Shown here one piece after another: positions 1-6,333 of a stretch of DNA of 6,344 bases. Location of the stretch: positions 1 through 6,344 of the forward strand of contig CAKSPN010000111.1 in the NCBI GenBank assembly GCA_934481375.1. Direction: 5' to 3'. The translations under genes were made by a program, and so were the position numbers. The number at the start of each line of letters is the position of its first letter. The first letter of the stretch is position 1. The notes under the pieces were generated by a model. That model did no database searches and was not told where the DNA came from. It was given only the letters and a program-made list of their open reading frames with translations. Source of the DNA: an uncultured Clostridia bacterium (GTDB taxonomy: Bacteria; Bacillota; Clostridia; UBA1381).

Positions 1-1721
1 ACCTTGCGCCGTTTTGCGAATTTAATTCCGAACTTGCAAAAATTGTGAGCGGCGACTGCCGTGCTGTGGAAAATCTTACATATATATACCGCAACACACG
101 TATGATTGAGTTAAAGCAAGAGGACAGCTATCGGTTCTGGCCTGTTTTTCACAAATTTCTGCATTGGAAAATGCAAAAGGAATACTCCGACGAACAAATA
201 CGCTCAATCTACGGCAGAGGCGGACTGTACTATGAACTGCACGAAAGCTACGGAAAAGCGCTTGAATTTTATTCAAAGAGCAAAGACAGGGCAAAGGTTT
301 CGGAATTGATTATAAAGAGTATGTATCTGCACCCCGGTATGGGGCATTATGAGGAATTGGAACTGTATTTTGAAATGCTCCCCGACGAACAGATTACGGC
401 AAGTCCTGCGCTTATGCAGGGAATGAGTATGCTCCGTGCATTGCAGGGTAATTATGAAGATTCGGACAAATGGTATGACACTCTCAAAGCTTTTGCCGAT
501 TTGGGCGAAAAATCGGACGACGCCGTAAAGGAAGCCAAAAGCCGTCTTATTTACCTTGACATTGCGCTACCTCAGCGTGGAGTAAACAACATTGCGCAGG
601 TCATATCAACAGCGGCAAATCTGATTATGAACAAAGAAATAAAAAGCTATTCCTTTTCGGTTACAAGCGCTCTGCCGAGCATTATGAACGGCGGAAAGGA
701 TTTTTCAAAATGGAGCAAAACGGACGACCTTTTATATGCAACAATGAAAAAGCCCGTTGAATTGCTTTTGGGAAAGGACGGCGTCGGACTTGCCGACTGC
801 GCCATAGCCGAAAGCAAGTTTGAAAAGGGCAAGGACAGTTCCGGGCAAATTCTGGAACTGGTTTCAAAGCTTAACGAAATACAGAACAAAGGCACTCCCG
901 ACATAGAGTTTGCCGTTGTGGGACTGCTTGCACGGAGCCAGATTTTTTCGGGCAACGCAAAAGCGGCGGGAAACACAATCTCCGCTTTGCGTGACAGATT
1001 TGCGGAGCAAAATCTCACACGCTTTTTGCCGAATATTGACGCTCTGCTCTGCCGAACGGCGCTCAGAACGGACGATATGGCATACGCCGAGGACTGGTAC
1101 CGTGACAAAGCCCCGAAAAATGCCGTAACCGTAAGGATTATGAAGCGTTATCAATATCTCACGCAAGCCATGACCGAGCTTGCGTTCGGCGATAACAGCG
1201 CCGCACTTTTAACGCTTTCTCCGCTTGAAACATTTTTTGAAACGTGCGGCAGACACATAGATATGATACACTTAAAAACACTTTCGGCAATTGCAAAATA
1301 CCGTATGAACGATAATTCGTGGAGGTCGGATATGGAAATCGCAGTAAATATTTCAGCCGAGTACGGCTTTATCCGCCCGATAAGCGGATACGGAATATCC
1401 GTCTTGCCGATACTTGAAGAATGTGCGCCTATAAAGCACAAAAAATTCACCGAAAAGCTTATAAAAGAAACACGAGGTCAGGCGGTGCGCTATCCGAATT
1501 TTCTGCTCCCCGTTTCCTATCGGTATGCGGAGCGCCTGAGCGATGCGGAAATGCAGGTGCTTAAGCTTTTATGTGCCGACAAAAGCAACGCTGAAATCTG
1601 CGATATACTGAACATACGCCTTGCAACGGTTAAAAGCCATATCAGCCACATTCTTCAAAAGCTCGGTGCAAAGCGGCGCACCGAGGCAAAAACAATTGCG
1701 CAAAATCTGAAAATCGTTTAA
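1..1721 (+). CDS. LuxR-family transcriptional regulator, MalT-like (5' partial)
   Basis: The frame is open from base 3, the first full codon, through TAA at 1719-1721, giving about 572 visible residues. The gene therefore enters from the left. The C-terminus (about nt 1536-1688) is a LuxR/GerE helix-turn-helix: LSDAEMQVLKLL, then SNAEICDILNI and the recognition helix around ATVKSHISHILQKLG, ending in a basic RRTEA. Nearest the left edge (about nt 75-179), the LTYIYRNTRMIEL and YRFWPVFHKFLH segments resemble the winged-helix linker that follows the STAND NTPase in MalT-type activators. From about nt 210 to 1450 the protein is helical and TPR-like (for example ALEFYSKSKDRAKVSELI), the usual inducer-sensing part. 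Family members commonly run 800-900 residues, so the ATP-binding domain is probably off the window. The expected role is a ligand- and ATP-controlled transcription activator. The target genes cannot be told from the sequence. It converges on the peptidase operon and shares its terminator. Confidence 0.9.
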   Translation, partial: LAPFCEFNSELAKIVSGDCRAVENLTYIYRNTRMIELKQEDSYRFWPVFHKFLHWKMQKEYSDEQIRSIYGRGGLYYELHESYGKALEFYSKSKDRAKVSELIIKSMYLHPGMGHYEELELYFEMLPDEQITASPALMQGMSMLRALQGNYEDSDKWYDTLKAFADLGEKSDDAVKEAKSRLIYLDIALPQRGVNNIAQVISTAANLIMNKEIKSYSFSVTSALPSIMNGGKDFSKWSKTDDLLYATMKKPVELLLGKDGVGLADCAIAESKFEKGKDSSGQILELVSKLNEIQNKGTPDIEFAVVGLLARSQIFSGNAKAAGNTISALRDRFAEQNLTRFLPNIDALLCRTALRTDDMAYAEDWYRDKAPKNAVTVRIMKRYQYLTQAMTELAFGDNSAALLTLSPLETFFETCGRHIDMIHLKTLSAIAKYRMNDNSWRSDMEIAVNISAEYGFIRPISGYGISVLPILEECAPIKHKKFTEKLIKETRGQAVRYPNFLLPVSYRYAERLSDAEMQVLKLLCADKSNAEICDILNIRLATVKSHISHILQKLGAKRRTEAKTIAQNLKIV

Positions 1722-1724
1722 CTG

Positions 1725-1759
1725 AAAATCCCCGTTATGTATTCCATAACGGGGATTTT
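1725..1759. terminator. Bidirectional intrinsic terminator between convergent units
   Basis: A perfect 15-bp inverted repeat (1725-1739 and 1745-1759) encloses a 5-nt loop, TATTC. The stem core is CCCCGTTATG/CATAACGGGG. It is flanked by AAAA on the left and TTTTT (1756-1760) on the right, so an RNA from either strand has a GC-rich hairpin followed by a short U run. It begins 3 nt after the stop codon of the LuxR gene and lies 20 nt beyond the stop codon of the last minus-strand peptidase gene (1780). It can therefore end both transcription units. The U tract is partly used up by the A-U base of the stem, so efficiency is uncertain. Confidence 0.9.
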
Positions 1760-1779
1760 TGCGGTCTTAGAAAAAACTG

Positions 1780-2748
1780 TTATTTCCATTCCTCCGACGC
1801 TATTGCCGCAATAAGCTTTATGCAAGCGTTTATGTCGCACACCTTCGCCATCTCGGAGGGGGTATGCACATACCGCACGGGGAGCGATATTCCGCCCGTT
1901 TTAACACCTGCACGTGTAAGGTGTATTGCTCCGGCGTCCGTTCCGCCCACGTTCATTATTTCAAGCTGATACGGTATGCCGTGCTTTTTTGCCGTTTCTA
2001 TCATATGCGCGCGCACATCGGCGTCGCAAAGTATGGTTTTATCCATAATTTTCACCGCCGCGCCCTTGCCGAGACTTATTTCCATAACGGGCGCATCGGG
2101 CGTGTCGCCCGTATCGGTAGCGTCCACCGCAACGGCATAATCAGGTTCTATCGAAAACGCCGCCGTTCTTGCTCCTCGAAGCCCGACCTCCTCCTGTGAG
2201 GTGAACACAAAGTATAAATCGTTTTTGCTTTCCTTTACCTCAAGCATCGCCTTTATAAGCATATAACAGCCGGTACGGTTGTCAAGCGCTTTTGAAATCA
2301 CCGTTTCTCCGTCGCAGTACCATTCGCCTGTAAATACCGCCGTATCGCCCGTCTGTATCTTTTTTGGGCTGTTTCCTATGTCAATATACAGGCTGTCGTA
2401 TGACGGCTTTTTATTATACGCCTCCTCCTCACAGCCGATAACGCCTATCGTTCCGTCCGCAAAGCGCACACGTCTGCCGACAAGCTGTTTCACATACAAT
2501 CCGCCCAGATTTCTGAAACGTATAAACCCGTTTTCGTCCGTATGCGTGACAATTATACCTATTTCGTCCGTATGTGCGGCAAACATTATTCTTTTACCGT
2601 TTCCTTTTTTATGTGCAATCAGATTACCCATGGAGTCTGTGTATATTTCATCGCACAAATCAGCCGCTTCTCTTTTTATAATCTCACGTACTGCGCCCTC
2701 GTTTCCCGATGCGCCGTCCGCCTGTGTAAGTTTATTCAATAATTCCAT
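1780..2748 (-). CDS. M42 family metallo-aminopeptidase (third of trio, catalytically intact)
   Basis: This 322-residue protein is a cytosolic, two-metal aminopeptidase of MEROPS family M42 (the YsdC / glutamyl aminopeptidase / TET group), which removes N-terminal residues from short peptides. All expected active-site residues are visible, counted from the chosen start: His59 in AAHTDEIG, bridging Asp156 in KALDNRTG, general base Glu186 and ligand Glu187 in SQEEVGLRGA, ligand Asp209 in AVDATDTGDTP, and His295 in RYVHTPSE. The GGTDAG motif is at 268-273. Residues about 70-150 correspond to the inserted PDZ-like dimerisation domain. Start choice: an in-frame GTG at 2769 would add seven residues but has no Shine-Dalgarno. 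ATG at 2748 has GGAGGGG six bases upstream and matches the family N-terminus. The gene overlaps the preceding peptidase gene by 17 nt and is last in the operon. Peptide specificity cannot be read from the sequence. Confidence 0.95.
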   Translation of the reverse strand: MELLNKLTQADGASGNEGAVREIIKREAADLCDEIYTDSMGNLIAHKKGNGKRIMFAAHTDEIGIIVTHTDENGFIRFRNLGGLYVKQLVGRRVRFADGTIGVIGCEEEAYNKKPSYDSLYIDIGNSPKKIQTGDTAVFTGEWYCDGETVISKALDNRTGCYMLIKAMLEVKESKNDLYFVFTSQEEVGLRGARTAAFSIEPDYAVAVDATDTGDTPDAPVMEISLGKGAAVKIMDKTILCDADVRAHMIETAKKHGIPYQLEIMNVGGTDAGAIHLTRAGVKTGGISLPVRYVHTPSEMAKVCDINACIKLIAAIASEEWK

Positions 2749-3754
2749 TTGCCGCCCCTCCGATTTCACGTATAAACATCTTCACCGTTTCCGTAACCGC
2801 ATAAATATCGTTTTTATCCATCATACACGCCGGTGTGTGCGAATATCTGCACGGTATATCAACTTCGCCCACCGCAACCGCAGAATATGTCTGCAACGCA
2901 CCGCTTACCGACGTCCCCTCGATATTGCGGTACGCCTGATTTTTTATGCCGTACTTTTCTGCCGTCTGCCTGATAAATTCCGTGAGTTTTGCATTTTTAA
3001 GCGCATTTTTATCTCCCGTATTGATAATTGCTCCTCCGCCAAGGCGTGCGCATATGTTCTTTTCCTTTACGCCGTACATATCGGCTGTTTCGGCAGTTCC
3101 CACCGCAAGCGCAATGTCGGGGCGTATCCTGTGCGCCGCAATCCTTGCGCCACGTGCGCTCACCTCACGCTGTGTGCTGAACACAAAATACGTATCGTAT
3201 TCGCACGGCGTATCCATTGCCTCTATCAGACACGCACTCCCCATTCGGTCGAGAGCTTTTCCGCAAATTCTGTTTTCCGTTTCGATAAACGGGGAGTCAA
3301 ATGCAACATAAGTTCCCAGGCTGACCTTTTCTGACGCTTTTGCCTTTGATTTCGCTCCTATATCTATGAACAAATCCGACACATCAACGGTGCTTTCACG
3401 CTCACTGCGCTTTTGCAGATGAATTGCTTTCATACCGATAATGCCTTTTACACCGCCGACGGTCACTTTTTTCGAGATAATGTTCCTGTCGTCAAATTTT
3501 CCGACAGGCTCAACCTTAAGATAACCCGTTTCGGTTATTTCCGAAACGATAAATCCGATTTCGTCGATATTTGAAGTTATCATAACCTTTATATCGGAGC
3601 GTTTTCCACGCTTAAGCGCAATGATATTCCCCATCGAATCAACGGTTATCTCCTCCGCCCTGCCGCATATTTCTCCGAGAATATATTCCCTTACGGCGTC
3701 CTCGTTTCCGCTTACGCCGTTTAGCATACTCAATTCCTTTATAAGCTCAGCCAC
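2732..3754 (-). CDS. M42 family peptidase paralogue with degenerate active site (middle of trio, probable pseudoenzyme)
   Basis: This 340-residue protein aligns end to end with M42 aminopeptidases: GVSGNEDAVREYI near the N-terminus, DSMGNIIALK, the inserted domain at about 70-160 ending in LFIDIGAK, and RYSHTP near the C-terminus. Several catalytic positions are changed. AHTDEIG has become SNIDEIG (His to Asn62), the QEEVGLRGA block has become QREVSARGA (general-base Glu to Arg196), the AVDAT block has become AVGTA (ligand Asp to Gly219), and the GTDA motif has become GTSVSGA. Asp169 (KALDRMGS), Glu197 and His306 remain, so one metal site could persist while the other and the base are lost. 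The frame is intact and of full length, which argues against a decaying gene. The start is GTG with GGAGGAGG seven bases upstream. It overlaps the preceding gene by 16 nt and the following one by 17 nt. Family assignment is firm. Loss of peptidase activity is inferred, and a structural or regulatory subunit role is a hypothesis. Confidence 0.93.
   Translation of the reverse strand: MAELIKELSMLNGVSGNEDAVREYILGEICGRAEEITVDSMGNIIALKRGKRSDIKVMITSNIDEIGFIVSEITETGYLKVEPVGKFDDRNIISKKVTVGGVKGIIGMKAIHLQKRSERESTVDVSDLFIDIGAKSKAKASEKVSLGTYVAFDSPFIETENRICGKALDRMGSACLIEAMDTPCEYDTYFVFSTQREVSARGARIAAHRIRPDIALAVGTAETADMYGVKEKNICARLGGGAIINTGDKNALKNAKLTEFIRQTAEKYGIKNQAYRNIEGTSVSGALQTYSAVAVGEVDIPCRYSHTPACMMDKNDIYAVTETVKMFIREIGGAANGIIE
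2755..2761 (-). promoter_or_regulatory. Ribosome binding site deciding the start of the last M42 gene
   Basis: The minus strand reads GGAGGGG, six bases before ATG at 2748. It lies inside the coding end of the preceding gene, where it encodes Gly-Gly of REIGGAANG. It selects ATG 2748 over the upstream in-frame GTG at 2769, and its position implies translational coupling. Confidence 0.85.
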
Positions 3755-4761
3755 GATACGTCCTCCTCCATATCCTCAATAAAATGTATAAGCAAATCGG
3801 AAACCGCCTTTGCGTCATTAATATCAATCGTTTCAACCGCCGTGTGCATATATTTTAATGGCAGTGACAAAAGCGCTGTCGGAACGCCGTTTCCTGCCGT
3901 CTGCATTTCCCATGCGTCCGTTCCCGTACAGCCGCCGTCAACCTCCGCAACCGCTTTTATGCCGTACTTTTCCGCCGTATCGAACAAACGCTTTGAAAGC
4001 TTGGGGTGTATGTTGGGTCCTACCGAGATTGTAGCGCCTTTTCCGAGTTCAAATGCACGCTTTGAATTATCGGGCGTTATTCCGTGGGTAACGTCTATGG
4101 CAATTGCCACTGTCGGATTTATGCCGTAGCACGTTGTTTTTCCGCCACGTAGTCCGACCTCTTCCTGTACCGCCGCAACCGCATAAACGTCTGCGTTAAG
4201 CTCTTTATTGCAAAGCTTTTTCATTGCACGTATAACAGCCGCAAGAGAGGCACGGTCATCAAGCGTTTTTCCGCTCCACTGCTTTTTTCCGAGTCTTCCC
4301 ACAGACTGCGCAATAGTTATACTGTCGCCGACGCTTACAATTTCCTTTATATTCTCCACGCCCGTATCAACCGCCATATCACGCATCTTTATGCTTTTTC
4401 CCGGCTCGTTGAGATAATCGGGTTTTATGCCTATTATACCCTTTACGTCCCTTTTTCCGTGAACGGTTACTTCAAGCGACGGAAGTATTCGCGGGTCTAT
4501 TCCGCCCACGCTTGAAAACGTTATAAAGCCTTCGTCCGTTACGGAGGTGGCAATAAGTCCTATTTCGTCGCAGTGCGCCTCAATCATAACCGACGGTGCG
4601 TCCTTTTTATTGCAGTATTTTACCGCTATAACGCTCCCCAAAGGATCGATACGCACCTCATCGCAGTACGGCAAAAGCTCGTTTGCCACTTCTTTGTTAA
4701 GGCGGTATTCAAAACCCGACACGCCCCGCATATCGCTAAGTTTCTTTATAAGCTTTCTCAT
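3739..4761 (-). CDS. M42 family metallo-aminopeptidase (first of trio, catalytically intact)
   Basis: This 340-residue M42 aminopeptidase has a complete active site: His63 in EAHCDEIG, bridging Asp168 in KTLDDR, general base Glu200 and ligand Glu201 in VQEEVGLRGG, ligand Asp223 in AIDVTHGITPD, and His306 in LKYMHTAVE. The GTDAWEM segment at 280-286 matches the family GTDA motif. The PDZ-like inserted domain spans about residues 70-160. No signal peptide or membrane segment is visible, consistent with a cytosolic TET-type oligomer. It starts at ATG 39 nt after the murD stop, with no terminator in the gap, so it is probably on the murD transcript. Its ribosome binding site is weaker than those of its neighbours: AAAGGAA with an 11-nt spacer. 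Its last codons contain the ribosome binding site of the next gene. It differs clearly from the other two paralogues, so this is not a recent duplication. Substrate preference is unknown. Confidence 0.95.
   Translation of the reverse strand: MRKLIKKLSDMRGVSGFEYRLNKEVANELLPYCDEVRIDPLGSVIAVKYCNKKDAPSVMIEAHCDEIGLIATSVTDEGFITFSSVGGIDPRILPSLEVTVHGKRDVKGIIGIKPDYLNEPGKSIKMRDMAVDTGVENIKEIVSVGDSITIAQSVGRLGKKQWSGKTLDDRASLAAVIRAMKKLCNKELNADVYAVAAVQEEVGLRGGKTTCYGINPTVAIAIDVTHGITPDNSKRAFELGKGATISVGPNIHPKLSKRLFDTAEKYGIKAVAEVDGGCTGTDAWEMQTAGNGVPTALLSLPLKYMHTAVETIDINDAKAVSDLLIHFIEDMEEDVSWLSL
3762..3769 (-). promoter_or_regulatory. Ribosome binding site for the GTG start of the middle M42 gene
   Basis: The minus strand reads GGAGGAGG, seven bases before GTG at 3754. 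It sits within the final codons of the first M42 gene (encoding Glu-Glu in DMEEDV). A near-perfect site paired with a GTG start supports that start, although it is not ATG. Confidence 0.85.
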
Positions 4762-4800
4762 TTATATAACCATTCCTTTCAATGCGGGATTTTGTTCGGT

Positions 4801-6165
4801 TTATCCCTCTAATTCGTTTACAAGTTTTTTAAATAAGTTTCCCCGTTCTTCAAAATTTCTGAACATATCAAACGACGTGCTTGCCGGCGAAAGAAGAACT
4901 ACATCTCCGCTCTTTGCTCTGTCTTTTGCGGTATTGACAGCCTCCTCATACGATTTTACGAAAATTGTTTCTACTTCGTTTTCTCTGCCCGTCTTTTTGA
5001 GAGCGCCGTAAATAGCCTCCGAGGTTGCTCCGATAAGGATAAGCGTTTTTACGTGATCCGCAATCGCAGGGCCTACCGCATCATACGGAATACCCTTGTC
5101 CTTGCCGCCCGAAATCATTATGACCTTTTCGGGGAACACATTAAGCGTGTTGATTGTCCTGTTCGGACTTGAATCTATCGAACTGTTGTAATATCTTACT
5201 CCGTCAAGTGTGCGCACAAGCTCTATCCTGTGTTCCACGCCGCCAAATTCCTTTGCGACCTCTTGTATTGTTGCGGCGTCCGCCAAGCCATGCACCGCCG
5301 CAATTGCCGCCATATAATTTTCCACATTGTGCATACCGGGGATTTTTATATGGTTTATATTCAAAATTTCCTCGCTGCCGTAACGTATAATATCTCCGTC
5401 AAGCCATACGGTTGCCTTTTTCTTTCTTGCAAACATAACCACTTTCTCATGCGCAAGCGGCAGCAGTGCGGCGCAGTCGGCATTATCGGCATTTAAAACG
5501 ATTGTGTTCTCACGTGACATATGCGTAAAGATATTCGTTTTTGCTTCTATATATTCCGCATAATCCTTGTGCCAATCGAGATGATTGGGGCTTAAATTCG
5601 TTATAACGCCTATTTCGGGCGATTTTTTCATCGTGTGCAGCTGAAACGACGAAAGCTCAAGTATAACCCAGTCGTTTTCGGACATTTTATCGGTATCGGC
5701 AAGCAGAGGATTTCCTATATTGCCGCCGAGCCACGTTTTGTATCCGGCTTTTGTCATTATTTTGTGGATAAGCGTTGTGGTGGTGGTTTTGCCGTCGCTT
5801 CCCGTAACAGCAATTATATGCGATGGGCAAACCTCAAAAAATGTCTCCATTTCCGAGGTTACAATTGCTCCGTTTTCTCTTGCCTTTACAAGTTCGGGAA
5901 CATCAAAGCGCAGACCCGGCGTTTTAAAAATAATATCGTCTGTTATATTATCGAGATAATCCCCGCCCAATATACATTTAACGCCCAATCTTTCGCACTC
6001 GGTATATTTTTCGCCAAGCCATTCACGGCTGTTTTTGTCACGTGCGGTCACGTTTGCGCCGAGCGAAACAAGATATTTTATAAGCGGCAGATTGGAAATT
6101 CCTATTCCTATCACCGTTACGTTCTTTCCTTTTATATTTTGCTTAAATTCTTCAAGTTTAGTCAT
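4801..6165 (-). CDS. murD: UDP-N-acetylmuramoyl-L-alanine--D-glutamate ligase
   Basis: MurD is the cytoplasmic ATP-dependent ligase that joins D-glutamate to UDP-MurNAc-L-alanine in peptidoglycan precursor synthesis. The 454-residue length is normal. Domains in order are an N-terminal Rossmann-like UDP-binding part (VTVIGIGISNLPL, 16-28), a central Mur ATPase with P-loop TGSDGKTTTT (121-130, Lys126), ELSSFQLHT (170-178), NLSPNHLDWH (190-199) and the probable carbamylated Lys209 in EAKTNIF, and a C-terminal ligase domain with GVEHRIE (309-315), GGKDKG (353-358) and SPASTSFDMFRNFEERG (426-442). The loop that reads NDSKATN in E. coli MurD is NSSIDSSPNRT here (327-337). This resembles clostridial MurD proteins, so it is a lineage feature rather than damage. 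ATG at 6165 has GGAGGA five bases upstream. It heads the operon with the M42 trio, downstream of its own promoter, and is not accompanied here by the usual mraY, ftsW or murG genes of a division cluster. Confidence 0.97.
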   Translation of the reverse strand: MTKLEEFKQNIKGKNVTVIGIGISNLPLIKYLVSLGANVTARDKNSREWLGEKYTECERLGVKCILGGDYLDNITDDIIFKTPGLRFDVPELVKARENGAIVTSEMETFFEVCPSHIIAVTGSDGKTTTTTLIHKIMTKAGYKTWLGGNIGNPLLADTDKMSENDWVILELSSFQLHTMKKSPEIGVITNLSPNHLDWHKDYAEYIEAKTNIFTHMSRENTIVLNADNADCAALLPLAHEKVVMFARKKKATVWLDGDIIRYGSEEILNINHIKIPGMHNVENYMAAIAAVHGLADAATIQEVAKEFGGVEHRIELVRTLDGVRYYNSSIDSSPNRTINTLNVFPEKVIMISGGKDKGIPYDAVGPAIADHVKTLILIGATSEAIYGALKKTGRENEVETIFVKSYEEAVNTAKDRAKSGDVVLLSPASTSFDMFRNFEERGNLFKKLVNELEG

Positions 6166-6170
6166 AACAA

Positions 6171-6176
6171 TCCTCC
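6171..6176 (-). promoter_or_regulatory. Ribosome binding site of murD
   Basis: The minus strand reads GGAGGA, five bases before the ATG at 6165. This is a strong site and supports the chosen murD start. Confidence 0.85.
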
Positions 6177-6192
6177 ATTGCGCCGAAATACG

Positions 6193-6208
6193 TTTACAAA
6201 TCTTTACA
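6193..6208. repeat. TTTACA direct repeat spaced by one helical turn, in the murD leader
   Basis: TTTACA occurs at 6193-6198 and again at 6203-6208, exactly 10 bp start to start, just downstream of the predicted murD transcription start. Spacing of one helical turn and this position would suit a repressor site. The hexamer is AT-rich and the match could be chance. Confidence 0.35.
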
Positions 6209-6215
6209 TCATAAT

Positions 6216-6244
6216 ATTATACCGTCTTTTATTAAAAAAGTAAA
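6216..6244 (-). promoter_or_regulatory. Sigma-A type promoter of the murD-M42 operon
   Basis: On the minus strand, a TTTACT -35 hexamer (6244-6239, four of six consensus bases) and a perfect TATAAT -10 hexamer (6221-6216) are separated by 17 nt. Transcription would start near 6209, giving a leader of roughly 44 nt before the murD ATG. No other convincing promoter is seen between here and the third peptidase gene, so this one probably drives all four genes. Confidence 0.72.
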
Positions 6245-6273
6245 GTGCCGTACCGCTTTTTTTGAAAAAAGTA

Positions 6274-6302
6274 TTGACATTCGTTATTTTTTATAGTAAA
6301 AT
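6274..6302 (+). promoter_or_regulatory. Near-consensus sigma-A promoter pointing right
   Basis: A perfect TTGACA (6274-6279) and TAAAAT (6297-6302, five of six consensus bases) are separated by exactly 17 nt. AT-rich tracts lie just upstream (6256-6271), which could act like an UP element or bend the DNA. Transcription would start near 6309 and run out of the window, divergent from murD. This is the strongest promoter in the window by sequence. Confidence 0.8.
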
Positions 6303-6333
6303 AACCGTAGATTGTACGAAAGGGTGCATAGGA

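Noticed and set aside
45..47. GTG as a true start of the LuxR-type regulator
   Set aside because: The frame continues upstream to the window edge with family-like sequence, there is no Shine-Dalgarno before it, and the NTPase domain expected upstream would be missing.
647..1108. Minus-strand open frame of 153 codons inside the LuxR-type regulator
   Set aside because: It lies wholly within the regulator coding region on the opposite strand and looks like a mirror of its codon use.
2749..2769. Seven-residue longer N-terminus for the last M42 protein from GTG at 2769
   Set aside because: It has no ribosome binding site, and this stretch contains the GGAGGGG site serving ATG 2748. The family N-terminus begins at MELLNKL.
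2279..3334. Plus-strand open frame of 351 codons opposite the last and middle M42 genes
   Set aside because: It is antisense to two clear M42 genes, crosses their junction, has no recognisable domain and no good ribosome binding site. Its length comes from the codon bias of the true strand.
1780..4761. The M42 trio as a recent tandem duplication or assembly artefact
   Set aside because: The three proteins share family motifs, but I see no long identical blocks and the inserted domains differ clearly. They are old paralogues.
4762..4830. Separate promoter for the M42 trio between murD and the first M42 gene
   Set aside because: TTGTAA- and TATATA-like hexamers occur, but no pair has acceptable spacing before the ATG. 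Read-through from the murD promoter explains the layout better.
5635..6243. Plus-strand open frame of 202 codons opposite the murD start
   Set aside because: It is antisense to conserved MurD motifs, runs through the murD promoter, and its protein resembles no family I know.
6256..6271. CTTTTTT/AAAAAAG inverted repeat as a terminator
   Set aside because: The arms are only A and T apart from the ends, the 2-nt loop is too small, and it lies between divergent promoters where no transcript needs to end. It is more likely an AT-rich bend or UP-type element.
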